Of a stretch of 64,000 bases of DNA, positions 34,215 to 44,270 are shown piece after piece. The notes beneath the pieces were generated by a model. That model had not been told where the DNA came from, made no database searches, and saw only the letters and a program-made list of their open reading frames with translations. How positions within the stretch are numbered: position 1 is the first letter of the stretch; every line of letters starts with the position of its first letter. The position numbers and the translations under genes are program-made. This DNA comes from Cryomorphaceae bacterium. Its GTDB lineage: Bacteria; Bacteroidota; Bacteroidia; Flavobacteriales; ECT2AJA-044. The stretch covers positions 1,984,001 through 2,048,000 of the forward strand of contig CP059070.1 of the NCBI GenBank assembly GCA_017798125.1. The letters are read 5' to 3'.

Positions 34215-35033
34215 TTACGGGTTGATGAGCGACCCCGGCTCGTGCCATTGCGAAAGGTCAACAGACCAATCGTAATCTTTGTACGACCAATTGGGAGACT
34301 CGTTTGCGTCTAGGTCTCCGAATTTCTGCAAAATTTTTGTGATTCCCTTGTGGCCGCCGAAATCTGCGCGAAACCAGAGAAAGAGGGCGGGTATTTCCAG
34401 CTTATCTCTTTTGGTCCAATCGATTTCTCGGCCCAGGTAGAAATGGGAAGCTTCATTGAGCTGCTTGTCCAGCCGATCGCTGCGGTAGAAGGCTACGGGC
34501 GGACAACTTCGGGCTCCGCAGTTCAGCGCAAAGTGGATCCTCCAATCCAAACCGTCCAGGCGGTAGCGCTTCACCGATTTCCGCTGTCCCAGCCGATTGA
34601 AGTACCCGAGGCTGTAGACGTACTTATTTCTTCGGAGAATACCGTGCTCGATATCGTTGAAGCTCATCAGTTCGCCGGCTATGAGCATGTCGCGCTCGGC
34701 GAAAAAGGCATTGCGATCACCGTATTGAAGGGTGTCTGCTTGCAGTTTAACTTGGATGAGGGCGTTGTATGTGTTGATCCAAAAGGCGAGGCGCTTAGCG
34801 TCGTTGTCCAGGCTTGCGGCGAGCTCTTCGGGGTCGAGGGCACCCAGCTGAGTGAGGAGGTCGTCTGTGGGCATCGCGCCGTAGGCGCTGAGCAGCAGGT
34901 CATAACTCAATTGCTCTTGCACGGATACGTCGTCGGTACTGGTCTCCGTGAGGTTCAGGGTCTTATCACTTCCGCAGGCGCTCAGGAGGGCGAGCAGCAG
35001 TAAGAAGAGTGCTGAAGTCGTCTTTTTAAGCAT
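34215..35033 (-). CDS. DUF547 domain lipoprotein
   Basis: 272 residues. A lipoprotein signal peptide ends in LLALLSAC. The DUF547 core is present: AFWINTYNALIQVKL, the conserved IDWRIHFALNCGARSCPPVAFY, and ending NWSYKDYDWSVDL. DUF547 resembles papain-like hydrolases, but the function is unknown. I prefer the start at 35033 (MLKKTTSALF) over 35081. It lies 10 bases before the penicillin acylase gene. The palindrome copy at 34872-34890 codes AYGAM just after the signal region. Confidence 0.85.
   Translation of the reverse strand: MLKKTTSALFLLLLALLSACGSDKTLNLTETSTDDVSVQEQLSYDLLLSAYGAMPTDDLLTQLGALDPEELAASLDNDAKRLAFWINTYNALIQVKLQADTLQYGDRNAFFAERDMLIAGELMSFNDIEHGILRRNKYVYSLGYFNRLGQRKSVKRYRLDGLDWRIHFALNCGARSCPPVAFYRSDRLDKQLNEASHFYLGREIDWTKRDKLEIPALFLWFRADFGGHKGITKILQKFGDLDANESPNWSYKDYDWSVDLSQWHEPGSLINP
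34872..34890 (+). repeat. Short palindrome family, copy in DUF547 gene (C:G variant)
   Basis: CATCG-C-GCC-GTA-GGC-G-CTGAG. The stem GCGCC/GGCGC is intact; the CAAAA flank is lost. Confidence 0.55.
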
Positions 35034-35057
35034 GTGACCGATTCGTATCTTTGGGTT

Positions 35058-35333
35058 ATGAACAGTGAAGAATTCTATCAATCGTTGCGGGAGAAGCTGA
35101 ATGAACAGACGGAGTGGCCAACGGTGTACATGTTCAAATTTATCATTCCGGCCGATAACCAGAAAATGGCGCAGGTGAATGAATTGTTCGACGAATCGGC
35201 TCAGATCACGACTCGGGCGTCCAAGAAGGGCAATTACTTGAGCATTAGTGCTAAAGAAGTAATGGTCAGTGCGGAAGCGATTATTGCGCGCTACGAGAAA
35301 GCTGCGGAGATCGAAGGGATCATCTCCCTGTAG
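35058..35333 (+). CDS. DUF493 (YbeD-like) small protein
   Basis: 91 residues with the family ferredoxin-like pattern: WPTVYMFKFIIPADNQKMAQVNELF and KGNYLSISAKEVMVSAEAII. YbeD/DUF493 proteins are small and of unknown regulatory role. The ATG at 35058 is four bases after a TATCTTTG element, so the mRNA may be leaderless; an upstream in-frame GTG at 35034 overlaps the opposite lipoprotein start and is less likely. Confidence 0.85.
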   Translation: MNSEEFYQSLREKLNEQTEWPTVYMFKFIIPADNQKMAQVNELFDESAQITTRASKKGNYLSISAKEVMVSAEAIIARYEKAAEIEGIISL

Positions 35334-35357
35334 GCCTGAACCGCTATCCTATAAATG

Positions 35358-35388
35358 AAAAAAGCCCGCCGAAGCGGGCCTTTTTTTT
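35358..35388. terminator. Bidirectional terminator
   Basis: A-run, AGCCCGC, loop, GCGGGCC and a run of eight T, between convergent genes. Confidence 0.85.
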
Positions 35389-35405
35389 GTGCCTACGGCA
35401 CGATC
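35379..35405 (-). repeat. Short palindrome family, copy after the DUF493 terminator (T:A variant)
   Basis: On the minus strand GATCG-T-GCC-GTA-GGC-A-CAAAAA. It abuts the stop codon of the C1 peptidase gene and its CAAAA flank merges with the terminator T-run. Confidence 0.65.
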
Positions 35406-36578
35406 TTACATGTTCACTGCCTTGGCAATGTCTTTGGGTACTCCATCCTTGTGCACCACAAAGCTTAATGTTTTCAAGCGTACGTACTCTTCGCTGAAGT
35501 ACAAGTAGCCGTCAAAGCCGTACTTGGTTCCCCAAGAGTTTTTGACGATGTAGAACTTGTTTCCTTCTTGATCCGTCGCGATTCCTGTGATCTGCATTCC
35601 GTGATCATCCGTTGTTTGGTAGTTGTCATACTCCAACTGGCGAATTTCTGGGGTCACATCTAACTGTGGGTGAGGTCCTTTGAAGATGTCTTCTTTTTCC
35701 TCATCGCTCAAGTCTTTCCAGTCGCGGTCTGGAATAATGGCCACGCCATTTTTCAAGCTGAAGCCCTTCTCGGACACATCTGCCGCCCAGCTGATGGTAT
35801 ATCCTTCTTCCAAGGCGTGGTCGATCGCCGTCATCATTTCGTCCAACTCGACATTGTAGGCGGGAGCCCACAACCAGTTGTCCGGAACTTGGATCATCAC
35901 TTCTTCATGCATCGGGTGATGCGTAAAGGAGGTGAACTGAACGTAGTCATCAGGGTTGATTCCAACCACCTCGTCGGCGAAGCTGCGCGGAGTGTAAGTC
36001 TTTCCGTTGTATTCAAACTCCTTTGGGTCTTCACCCAAGTAAGCGTTCAGGGTAGCGTCATAAGAAGTCTTCCAAACGGGGCTCAAGCGGCCGTTTTCGT
36101 TTTCGATAACGGCGTCAACGATTCCTTTAAGTACGGCTTCCATTTCACCGTGTTTGTTGTAATCGAATCCAATCTCAAGTCCTTCGTAGGCTTCTTGAGG
36201 AACAGCTCCGTAGTACTTGATGACGTGCATCACATCGAGGAGCGCTCCGCCTTGTCCGAAGTTCAAGTGACCATGCAAGCGCACATATTTATCCGCCTTG
36301 TCTTCGTAGGTTTTACGTACGGTATACATTTCTGCGACATCCACGGGCTCTTTACCCATGCGGATCATCTCAGATTCGATAAAAGAGGTGGTACAGTAGC
36401 TCCAACAGGTACCTGAGCTTCCTTGGTTCTTGACGTCGGTAGCGTCGAGGTTGATGACCGTCTCAAAGACATATCCGTCTTCGCCGCCATTGTCCTTCAC
36501 TTTATTGATCAATTCGTCTTGGGCCTGTGTGGCCATCCATCCGCCCGTGAGGGCGATAAGCAAAAGTGCTTTCTTCAT
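35406..36578 (-). CDS. C1 family peptidase (aminopeptidase C/bleomycin hydrolase-like), exported
   Basis: 390 residues. A signal peptide (ALLLIALTGGWMATQA) precedes the papain fold. The catalytic Cys lies in NQGSSGTCWSYCTTSF, the His in TTDDHGMQITGIA and the Asn in FYIVKNSWGTKYGF. The long insertion between helix and His and the C-terminal layout match peptidase C1B. It probably trims peptides in the periplasm. Confidence 0.9.
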   Translation of the reverse strand: MKKALLLIALTGGWMATQAQDELINKVKDNGGEDGYVFETVINLDATDVKNQGSSGTCWSYCTTSFIESEMIRMGKEPVDVAEMYTVRKTYEDKADKYVRLHGHLNFGQGGALLDVMHVIKYYGAVPQEAYEGLEIGFDYNKHGEMEAVLKGIVDAVIENENGRLSPVWKTSYDATLNAYLGEDPKEFEYNGKTYTPRSFADEVVGINPDDYVQFTSFTHHPMHEEVMIQVPDNWLWAPAYNVELDEMMTAIDHALEEGYTISWAADVSEKGFSLKNGVAIIPDRDWKDLSDEEKEDIFKGPHPQLDVTPEIRQLEYDNYQTTDDHGMQITGIATDQEGNKFYIVKNSWGTKYGFDGYLYFSEEYVRLKTLSFVVHKDGVPKDIAKAVNM

Positions 36579-36616
36579 GATAGTGTGTGATTCAGTTTAA
36601 GCGGCCCTAAGATATA

Positions 36617-36645
36617 AAATGGAGGCCTTTTGAGCCTCCATTTTC
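36617..36645 (-). terminator. Terminator after clpB
   Basis: AAAATGGAGGC / GCCTCCATTTT with a 7-nt loop, two bases after the clpB stop. It separates clpB from the C1 peptidase gene. Confidence 0.75.
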
Positions 36646-36646
36646 C

Positions 36647-39259
36647 TTAGGCTTTCACCTCGTGTTCACCTTCATTCCGAAAGACGAGCTGTCCGTCCTC
36701 GGCGTCGATCAAAATGATGCTGTCTGCCGTTACCGTGCCTTTGAGGATGTCGCGCGACAGTTGATTCAGCACGTCCCGTTGCAAGACCCGCTTCACCGGT
36801 CGAGCCCCAAACTGGGGATCAAAACCCCGCGCAGCAATCAAGCGAATGGCTTCGTCTGTAGCATCAATGGTCACATCGTTTGCTTTAAGGCGCTTTTGAA
36901 CGTCCTTGATTTGAATACGGACAATTTCTTCGATATCCCGCTGGGATAGGGGGGTGAAGACGACCGTTTCGTCGATCCGGTTCAAAAATTCCGGCCGGAT
37001 GCTCTTGCGCAACAGTTCCAGTACTTGCCTTCGCGTGTTCTCTAAGACATCGTACTGATTGTCTTCGGTCATGCCCGCGTAGTTTTCCTGAATGATTCCG
37101 GAACCCATATTGCTGGTCATGATGATGATGGCGTTCTTGAAATCCGCCACCCGGCCTTTATTGTCCGTGAGTCGGCCATCGTCCAGCACCTGTAGCAGGA
37201 TGTTGAAGGTATCTGGATGTGCTTTCTCGATCTCATCCAGTAAGATGACGCTGTAGGGCTTTCTACGCACCGCTTCGGTGAGCTGCCCACCTTCATCGTA
37301 TCCGACATATCCCGGAGGCGCTCCAATCAACCGGCTAACGCTGTGGCGCTCTTGATATTCGCTCATATCGATACGCGTCATGGCGTTCTCGTTGTCGAAA
37401 AGATATTCCGCTAGGGCTCTCGCGAGTTCTGTTTTACCCACTCCAGTAGTTCCCAAGAAAAGGAAGGAGCCAATCGGTTTTCGAGCATCTTGAAGCCCAG
37501 CACGGTTGCGGCGTACCGCATCCGCAACGACCTGGATAGCCTCATGTTGACCCACAACGCGTTCGTGCAGCTCGTCTTCTAGATTCAATAGCTTTTCTCG
37601 CTCGCTCTGCAGCATTTTGCGTACGGGTATTCCGGTCCATCGGCTCACCACGTCTGCAATGTCCTCACTGTCTACCTCTTCCTTGATAAGGCTCTTTCCC
37701 GTTTGCATCTCGCTCAGTTGCTGGCCAAATTTCTGCAGGCGTTCTTCCGCCTCCTTTACCTTGCCGTAGCGGATCTCGGCGACCTTACCGAAGTCGCCAC
37801 TGCGCTCCGCACGCTCTGCTTCCAGCTTCAAATGCTCAATGTCTTCCTTGGCCTGTTGGATGCCTTCAACGACTTCTTTTTCCTGTTCCCATTGGGCGTT
37901 CAACCCAGCGCGTTCTTCCTTTAGATTCGCTAGTTCTTCCCCGAGAAAGGCAAGTTTCTTTTCGTCCTTCTCCCGCTTAATGGCCTCAATCTCAATCTCC
38001 AACTGCATGATCTTGCGATCCAGCACGTCAATTTCCTCGGGCTTCGAGTTGATTTCCATTCGGAGTTTGGAGGCCGACTCATCGATGAGGTCAATCGCCT
38101 TATCCGGTAAGAATCGATCGGTAATGTAGCGCTGGCTCAATTCTACTGCGCTGATAATCGCCGCGTCCTGAATCCGAACCTTGTGATGCGTTTCGTACTT
38201 CTCCTTAATACCTCGTAGGATCGAAATCGCAGAATCCGTATCTGGTTCATCGACCAAGACCTTCTGGAATCGACGCTCCAAGGCTTTGTCCTTTTCAAAG
38301 TACTTCTGGTACTCGTTCAGAGTCGTTGCGCCTACGGCGCGAAGTTCCCCTCGGGCTAGGGCAGGCTTAAGAATGTTAGCCGCATCCATAGCGCCTTCGC
38401 CGCCACCAGCGCCCACTAGTGTGTGGATTTCATCAATAAACAGTAGGATGTCTCCATCGCTTTCGGTGACTTCCTTCACCACGCTTTTCAGGCGTTCTTC
38501 AAATTCCCCTTTGTATTTGGCTCCGGCGACCAACGCACCCATGTCCAAGGAGTAGAGCTGTTTGGTCTTGAGGTTTTCCGGAACGTCACCATCGACAATT
38601 CGGTGCGCCATACCTTCCGCAATAGCCGTTTTACCAACTCCGGGTTCTCCAATAAGAATAGGGTTGTTTTTGGTCCGGCGCGATAGAATTTGGAGTACGC
38701 GTCGAATTTCTTCATCGCGCCCAATGACCGGGTCCAACTTGCCGTCACGTGCCAGCTGGTTCAAGTTCTTGGCGTACTTACTCAGCGCATTGTAGGTCTC
38801 TTCTGCGCTTTGCGAAGTAGCTGTTGCTCCTTTTCTCAGATCCTCTATGGCCGCTTTCAAGCCCTTAGCGTCAACCCCAGCATCTTTGAGCATTTGCGCT
38901 ACTTGATCCTTAGTGTCCAAGATTCCGAGAAGCAAATGCTCTAAAGTGACGTATTCATCGCCAAACTGTGCGGGATACGCACTGGCCTTTGTCAGGGCCT
39001 CTTGAGCGTTTCGGCTCAGTTGTATTTGCCCTCCTTCAACAGTGCTCAAACTGTCTATAATTCGCTCAGTGGCTTGTTCTACCGCTTGAACGGATACGTT
39101 GAGCTTCTTGAGCAAAAAGGGCACAACGTGTTCGTCCGCCTGCATCATTCCCTTGAGTAGGTGAACCACCTCAATACTGGGGTGGTTTTCGAGCGTCGCC
39201 ACCTGTTGAGCGTGAGCGATGGCCTCTTGGGCCTTTATGGTGAATTGATTCAAGTTCAT
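36647..39259 (-). CDS. clpB: ATP-dependent chaperone/disaggregase ClpB
   Basis: 870 residues with the full ClpB order: N-terminal Clp repeat domain, first AAA+ with [13 protein letters not shown] and [15 protein letters not shown], long coiled-coil middle domain (about residues 400-520) and second AAA+ with [15 protein letters not shown]. It works with DnaK to pull proteins out of aggregates. I chose [14 protein letters not shown] at 39259 because it is the family start; the longer frame adds 20 unrelated residues. A palindrome family copy (38328-38340) falls in the conserved [12 protein letters not shown] segment. Confidence 0.95.
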   Translation of the reverse strand: MNLNQFTIKAQEAIAHAQQVATLENHPSIEVVHLLKGMMQADEHVVPFLLKKLNVSVQAVEQATERIIDSLSTVEGGQIQLSRNAQEALTKASAYPAQFGDEYVTLEHLLLGILDTKDQVAQMLKDAGVDAKGLKAAIEDLRKGATATSQSAEETYNALSKYAKNLNQLARDGKLDPVIGRDEEIRRVLQILSRRTKNNPILIGEPGVGKTAIAEGMAHRIVDGDVPENLKTKQLYSLDMGALVAGAKYKGEFEERLKSVVKEVTESDGDILLFIDEIHTLVGAGGGEGAMDAANILKPALARGELRAVGATTLNEYQKYFEKDKALERRFQKVLVDEPDTDSAISILRGIKEKYETHHKVRIQDAAIISAVELSQRYITDRFLPDKAIDLIDESASKLRMEINSKPEEIDVLDRKIMQLEIEIEAIKREKDEKKLAFLGEELANLKEERAGLNAQWEQEKEVVEGIQQAKEDIEHLKLEAERAERSGDFGKVAEIRYGKVKEAEERLQKFGQQLSEMQTGKSLIKEEVDSEDIADVVSRWTGIPVRKMLQSEREKLLNLEDELHERVVGQHEAIQVVADAVRRNRAGLQDARKPIGSFLFLGTTGVGKTELARALAEYLFDNENAMTRIDMSEYQERHSVSRLIGAPPGYVGYDEGGQLTEAVRRKPYSVILLDEIEKAHPDTFNILLQVLDDGRLTDNKGRVADFKNAIIIMTSNMGSGIIQENYAGMTEDNQYDVLENTRRQVLELLRKSIRPEFLNRIDETVVFTPLSQRDIEEIVRIQIKDVQKRLKANDVTIDATDEAIRLIAARGFDPQFGARPVKRVLQRDVLNQLSRDILKGTVTADSIILIDAEDGQLVFRNEGEHEVKA
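38320..38344 (-). repeat. Short palindrome family, copy in clpB (C:G variant)
   Basis: Minus strand CTTCG-C-GCC-GTA-GGC-G-CAACG. It codes the conserved RAVGATT of ClpB, so protein constraint alone could explain part of it. Confidence 0.4.
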
Positions 39260-39395
39260 CTTGTGTTCTTTTGGGTGTTGTTTCGATGTCCGGTCTAACC
39301 CTATCAAAGAAAACGCCAAGTCGATTCACCTGAAAATCTGGCAGGAAACCCGGATTTCAACCGCCTTTCTGTCTTAAAATCAGCAATTTAGCTGA

Positions 39396-40169
39396 CTATA
39401 TGACCTTTTTGATCAGTCTCAGCTTATGAGTGTGGGTGCGTGCTTCCGCATTGAAAATACCTTGCTGATCAAGGCGATCAATGCGCACCTGTCCACTGGC
39501 GTGGATGATTCGATTCTCTTCTAGAATGATGCCCACGTGGGTAATGACCCCTTCGTTATTGTCAAAGAAGGCAAGGTCTCCCGGCTGTGTTTCCTCAATA
39601 AAACTGAGGACTTCTCCTTGGGTGGCTTGTTGACTGGCATCTCTGTACAAACGAATACCGTTCATCTTGTATACCAGTTGGGTAAATCCAGAGCAGTCAA
39701 TTCCAAAAGGACTTCGACCTCCCCACAAGTAGGGAGCATGGAGGTACATAAAGGCGTTTTCTACCAATTGGGCCTTTGGGGCGTCAGATTGGCTTACTGC
39801 CCCTTCGTAGCGAAAGCTGAGCCCTCCAAATTGGCAAGAACCATCGCTGTATCGTGGTAGAGAAGAGCCCATGACAATAGGAATCATGCGGTTGGTCTCT
39901 TTATTGACAACGACATCTACCAGGTCGGTAGTCATTACCTGCGTCTCTTTAGAGAGCTCTTCGTATTCTGATTTTTCGAGGTAGTGAACTTGTTTGGCGT
40001 CGATCCAGCCCTCGTATCGGTCGTAGCCAGTCTCAATGTGCACCCATTTCTTGGTTTCGCGAAGGATGCGGTACGATTCGCCAAACAAGAGCTGAGTCAC
40101 CTGTTCGCTTGAATCAGCGGCTTCCCGACGAACCGGGACGATGCTCAATGGACAGATTCCGTACTTCAT
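39396..40169 (-). CDS. C40 (NlpC/P60) peptidase with SH3-like domain
   Basis: 257 residues. The N-terminal 100 residues look like a bacterial SH3 domain (SEQVTQLLFGESYRI..WVHIETGYDRYEGWI). The C-terminal NlpC/P60 domain has Cys in FGIDCSGFTQLVYKM, His in ITHVGIILEEN, and the third polar residue near IIHASG. Such enzymes cut peptidoglycan stem peptides (gamma-D-Glu-diaminopimelate). No signal peptide is visible at either possible start, so it may recycle muropeptides in the cytoplasm. I chose 40169. Confidence 0.88.
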   Translation of the reverse strand: MKYGICPLSIVPVRREAADSSEQVTQLLFGESYRILRETKKWVHIETGYDRYEGWIDAKQVHYLEKSEYEELSKETQVMTTDLVDVVVNKETNRMIPIVMGSSLPRYSDGSCQFGGLSFRYEGAVSQSDAPKAQLVENAFMYLHAPYLWGGRSPFGIDCSGFTQLVYKMNGIRLYRDASQQATQGEVLSFIEETQPGDLAFFDNNEGVITHVGIILEENRIIHASGQVRIDRLDQQGIFNAEARTHTHKLRLIKKVI

Positions 40170-40234
40170 TTCAGCTCCGCTAAGTACGGCATTTTTTGAA
40201 GACCTTTTCGCGTATCTTCGCGTTATCACTTGGT

Positions 40235-40954
40235 ATGATGCGAATTCGAACCCTTCTTTTGACGGCCGTTTCGGCCCTGTTGGTGTCCTGTTCTGACGAA
40301 CCGAACGATGTTCCAGAAATCCTGGGACTCGATGATTTGTACCTCGATATCACACTAGAGCGAAGCATCACTACTCAAGATTACATTTACATGGTGGTCG
40401 CTGAAGAAGAGTGGGGTGATTTTGCACCAGTGGAGCTCAACGACATTGATATCTACTACAACGGTGAGTATCAAGACTCACCCTTTATCTATGAGTGTGA
40501 TTGTCCTTCAAAAAGCAAATTTGCCTACCGCTTTACCTACAATGCTAATCAACCGGCCCGCATAGATCTCGTACAAGGCCGGGACACGTTAACACAATCT
40601 TTTGACGCCCCAGAATGGGAGCCTGTGGACTTCGCAGACGATTTAGACAGTCTTTATATGCTGGCGAGTTTTCGCTTGAATTGGGCGGGAAGAGGTGTTC
40701 GTTTTATCGATGACTCCGTGCGTATTCGTATGACCACGCCAAGTCCAGATACAACTGATATACAAGTAATTACAGAGCTTTACCAGAAGCACTGGTTTAG
40801 TAGAAGAGAATATACCCGCCACTGGGGTGACGGGTATATATCCTTGTTTCAAATCAATCGTTATACGCCAATTCCCTTACCGGAACCCACCTCAAAGGGA
40901 GGAAAGGCCAGACTCAGCTTTGAGTCCCGAAGATTGGTTACATACTTTCGATGA
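40235..40954 (+). CDS. Lipoprotein of unknown function
   Basis: About 239 residues. A lipoprotein signal peptide (RIRTLLLTAVSALLVSC) with the Cys of the lipobox at residue 18 is followed by acidic, Tyr-rich sequence likely to be beta-sheet. It resembles Bacteroidota DUF4249-type outer-surface proteins in composition, but I do not recognise a defined family. Adjacent ATGs at 40235 and 40238 are equal candidates. The last 17 bases overlap the convergent thiolase gene. Confidence 0.65.
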   Translation: MMRIRTLLLTAVSALLVSCSDEPNDVPEILGLDDLYLDITLERSITTQDYIYMVVAEEEWGDFAPVELNDIDIYYNGEYQDSPFIYECDCPSKSKFAYRFTYNANQPARIDLVQGRDTLTQSFDAPEWEPVDFADDLDSLYMLASFRLNWAGRGVRFIDDSVRIRMTTPSPDTTDIQVITELYQKHWFSRREYTRHWGDGYISLFQINRYTPIPLPEPTSKGGKARLSFESRRLVTYFR

Positions 40955-42116
40955 CCATGGCGCTTGCGCCACCTCCACCGTTGCAGATTCCCGCAGCTCC
41001 GAATCGAGCATTGTTTTGCTTGAGTACATTGATCAAGGTCACAATAATTCGAGAACCTGAATTTCCTAGTGGGTGACCCAATGAAACAGCTCCTCCATTA
41101 ACGTTTACGCGCTCTGCATCTAGACCCAATTCCTTGATGTTGGCCAAGCCAACCACGGAAAAGGCTTCGTTCAATTCGAAGTACTCAATGTCGCTTTGTT
41201 CCATTCCCGCTTTACCGATGGCGATCGGTAGTGCTTTGGCAGGAGCGGTGGTGAACCACTCTGGCGCTTGTGCAGCATCGGCATAGCTGACAATTCGGGC
41301 GATGGGGTTCAATCCCAATTCTTCTGCTTTTTCCGCACTCATGAGGACTAGGGCGGAAGCGCCATCATTCAAGGTAGAAGCGTTCGCCGCAGTCACTGTT
41401 CCTTCACGATCGAATACTGGACGCAAATTTGGAATCTTATCCATGATTACGTTTTTGTATTCTTCATCCTCCGTCATGACTACGGGATCTCCTTTGCGCT
41501 GTGGAATCTCCACAGGAACAACTTCATTGGCGAAGCGACCTTCGCTCCAAGCCTTGGCGCTGCGGTTATAGCTTTCAATGGCAAAGGCATCTTGCTCCTC
41601 ACGGCTGAATTCGCCTTCCTTGGCACAGAGCTCAGCACAATTACCCATGTGCTGTTTGTTGTACACGTCCATCAAACCATCGCGGAGCAATCCGTCCACG
41701 AGCTTCTGATCACCTAGCTTTTGGCCATTTCGACCTGAGGTCAAGTAGTGTGGGACGGCACTCATGTTTTCCATACCTCCAACAAGAACGATTTCGTTGT
41801 CACCAGCCTTAATGGTCTGCGCACCGATCATAATTGCTTTCATACCTGAAGAACACACCTTGTTCACAGTGGTACAGGGAACACGCTCAGGGATACCGGC
41901 GTACATAGCCGCCTGACGCGCGGGAGCTTGACCTACATTCGCTTGCAGGACATTTCCCATGAATACTTCTTGTATCTGGTCTGCCGAGACTCCGGCTTTA
42001 TCTAAGGCTCCTTTAATCGCAGCAGCACCCAAATTTGGGGCTGAAACACCGCTCAATGCACCCAAAAAGCTACCCATGGGCGTACGCACTGCGGATACGA
42101 TAACGACTTCTTTCAT
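40938..42116 (-). CDS. Acetyl-CoA C-acyltransferase (thiolase)
   Basis: 392 residues. Thiolase signatures are complete: the active Cys in CTTVNKVCSSGMKAI, the His in GGAVSLGHPLGNSG, and the second Cys in GICNGGGGASAMVIE. It condenses or cleaves acyl-CoA with acetyl-CoA, in fatty-acid oxidation or acetoacetyl-CoA formation. I chose MKEVVIVSAVRTP at 42116, the universal start for the family. Confidence 0.95.
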   Translation of the reverse strand: MKEVVIVSAVRTPMGSFLGALSGVSAPNLGAAAIKGALDKAGVSADQIQEVFMGNVLQANVGQAPARQAAMYAGIPERVPCTTVNKVCSSGMKAIMIGAQTIKAGDNEIVLVGGMENMSAVPHYLTSGRNGQKLGDQKLVDGLLRDGLMDVYNKQHMGNCAELCAKEGEFSREEQDAFAIESYNRSAKAWSEGRFANEVVPVEIPQRKGDPVVMTEDEEYKNVIMDKIPNLRPVFDREGTVTAANASTLNDGASALVLMSAEKAEELGLNPIARIVSYADAAQAPEWFTTAPAKALPIAIGKAGMEQSDIEYFELNEAFSVVGLANIKELGLDAERVNVNGGAVSLGHPLGNSGSRIIVTLINVLKQNNARFGAAGICNGGGGASAMVIESM

Positions 42117-42206
42117 GTCTTTTGATTTCTTTTGGTAGTGAATGTGGTGCAAAGGTAACCAAATACGGCCGAAAAGGTGCGCGCGATTTATCGTAGGTTT
42201 GTACAC

Positions 42207-44270
42207 ATGAGCAAGGGATTAACCGCCATTAGGGATAACCATCAGGCCATCTACAAGGGACTTCTCTTCGTCCTCACTATTTCCCTAATTGTGTACCTCT
42301 TTCCCAAAGAAGGTAAGTTCAAGTACGAGTTTCAGAAGGGAAAGCCCTGGCTTCACGAGAACTTGATCGCCCCTTTTGACTTTGCTATCGATAAATCACC
42401 AGACCAGATAGAGGAGGAGCGTCAGCAGATTGCCCTTCAAAAGGATTTATTTTTTACCCTACGGGTCGATGTCCGCTCCACCGTCCAGGAGGTATTTAAA
42501 GGTCAAATCCAAGCTCAATCCACCTTTCAAGCCGATTCTTCGGCTCAGGCAGCCTTGGCATTAAGTATGGGTACCATGGTGCTCGATGAGCTTTACAAGC
42601 AGGGAATCGTGCGCTGGCCCGAAACCCTCAGAATTGAAGATTGGCCCGAGGTGAGCCTTTTGGTTGACGGTGTAGCTCAAGATGCTCGACCCGCGGATTG
42701 GCGTACCCTTCGCAGTGCCAGCCTGTACATCAATGATCGACTGGGTCAATTCGAGCTCGAGGACGAAACCCGTTCCGCTCTCGAAACAGCTCTCCTAGCA
42801 AGCCTGGAACACAACATCCTTTACGACAACGAAACCACGCAGAAGGTCTTAGAAAGCGAACTGGATAACATTTCATTGACGCGTGGCGTGGTCCAAAAGG
42901 GGCAAAGCATAATTCTGCGCGGTGAAGTCGTCGATGAGGACCGATTTCAAAAGCTCAACTCCCTCAAGAAGGAATACGAGGCCAGCATCTTAGCCAAGAG
43001 CAATTACTACCTCATTGTCGCAGGGCAAGCCATTCTGGTCAGCGTGGTCCTTTCGGTGCTCTTTCTCTTTTTGCAGCGCTACCGGCCCGCTATTCTCGCC
43101 GACAACAACAAAATCGGGTTCATTCTATTGAACATCATCTTGATGATTTTGATGGGCACCTTGCTCATTCGCTTGGCTCCAGAATACCTCTACCTAGCGC
43201 CTTTTTGCCTGCTACCGATCATGTTGCGGGCCTTTTTTGATGGGCGTGTAGCCATCTTTACCCATCTAGTCACGGTCATCATCATCGGTTTCGTTGCACC
43301 GAATCCATATGAATTCGTTCTGCTCCAACTGATCGCTGGAATCGTTTCCATCTTAACAGTAAACAACCTGTACCAGCGCGTACAGCTCTTCATTTCGGCA
43401 GCCAAGATCATCGGTATCTACTTTGTAAGCTATTTCGCTCTAGCTGTCCTTCAGGAAGGAAGTCTGTCCACCATTGAGACTTTGAACTTCGCCTTGTTCG
43501 CGGGTGCGGGATTCTTGACGCTGTTTTCCAATCCGCTGATCTACGCCTTCGAGAAGATCTTTGGCCTGGTGAGCGATATCTCTTTGCTCGAGCTCAGCGA
43601 CACCAACAACAAGCTCCTCCGAGAACTTGCCGAGAAAGCCCCGGGAACCTTCCAGCATTCCCTTCAGGTGGCCAACCTGGCGGAAAGCGCTGTGAGCGAG
43701 ATTAACGGAAACACACTGCTGGTCCGCACCGGCGCCCTGTACCACGATGTTGGGAAGATGGTCAATCCCCTTTACTTCATAGAGAACCAGGCCACGGGAA
43801 TGAATCCTCACGATGATCTTCCTTTTGATGACAGTGCACACATCATCATCGAACACGTGACCCAAGGGATTGAATTGGCCAAGAAAAATGGCCTGCCAGA
43901 CCGCATTATCGACTTCATCCGAACGCACCACGGAACGTCGACCGTACAATACTTCTACCGTCAATACGTCAAGAGCTTCCCGGAACAGGAGGTCGATATG
44001 GCGGAATTCAGCTATCCAGGACCACTGCCATTCTCCAAGGAAACCGCCGTCCTCATGATGGCGGATAGTGTTGAAGCGGCCTCACGGAGCCTAAAACAAC
44101 CCACAGCGGATGCTATTGATCAGTTGGTCAATTCCATTATTGATCACCAGATGGAGGAGGGGCAATTCGCACAAGCCACCATTACGTTGAAGGAAATTAA
44201 TGTGGTCCGCAAAGTGTTGAAGAAAAAACTGCTCAACATCTACCACCTGCGCATCGAGTACCCGGAGTAA
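42207..44270 (+). CDS. 7TM-HD domain protein (PgpH-like, predicted c-di-AMP phosphodiesterase)
   Basis: 687 residues. One membrane segment (YKGLLFVLTISLIVYLFP), an extracytoplasmic domain of about 250 residues (7TMR-HDED type), then seven membrane helices (about 280-460) and a cytoplasmic HD domain with ALYHDVGKM, the HIIIEHV segment and THHGTSTVQYFY. PgpH proteins hydrolyse cyclic-di-AMP. TAGGTTTG ends five bases before the ATG, so a leaderless mRNA is possible. Start chosen at 42207; an earlier ATG at 42177 lies upstream of that element. Confidence 0.9.
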   Translation: MSKGLTAIRDNHQAIYKGLLFVLTISLIVYLFPKEGKFKYEFQKGKPWLHENLIAPFDFAIDKSPDQIEEERQQIALQKDLFFTLRVDVRSTVQEVFKGQIQAQSTFQADSSAQAALALSMGTMVLDELYKQGIVRWPETLRIEDWPEVSLLVDGVAQDARPADWRTLRSASLYINDRLGQFELEDETRSALETALLASLEHNILYDNETTQKVLESELDNISLTRGVVQKGQSIILRGEVVDEDRFQKLNSLKKEYEASILAKSNYYLIVAGQAILVSVVLSVLFLFLQRYRPAILADNNKIGFILLNIILMILMGTLLIRLAPEYLYLAPFCLLPIMLRAFFDGRVAIFTHLVTVIIIGFVAPNPYEFVLLQLIAGIVSILTVNNLYQRVQLFISAAKIIGIYFVSYFALAVLQEGSLSTIETLNFALFAGAGFLTLFSNPLIYAFEKIFGLVSDISLLELSDTNNKLLRELAEKAPGTFQHSLQVANLAESAVSEINGNTLLVRTGALYHDVGKMVNPLYFIENQATGMNPHDDLPFDDSAHIIIEHVTQGIELAKKNGLPDRIIDFIRTHHGTSTVQYFYRQYVKSFPEQEVDMAEFSYPGPLPFSKETAVLMMADSVEAASRSLKQPTADAIDQLVNSIIDHQMEEGQFAQATITLKEINVVRKVLKKKLLNIYHLRIEYPE

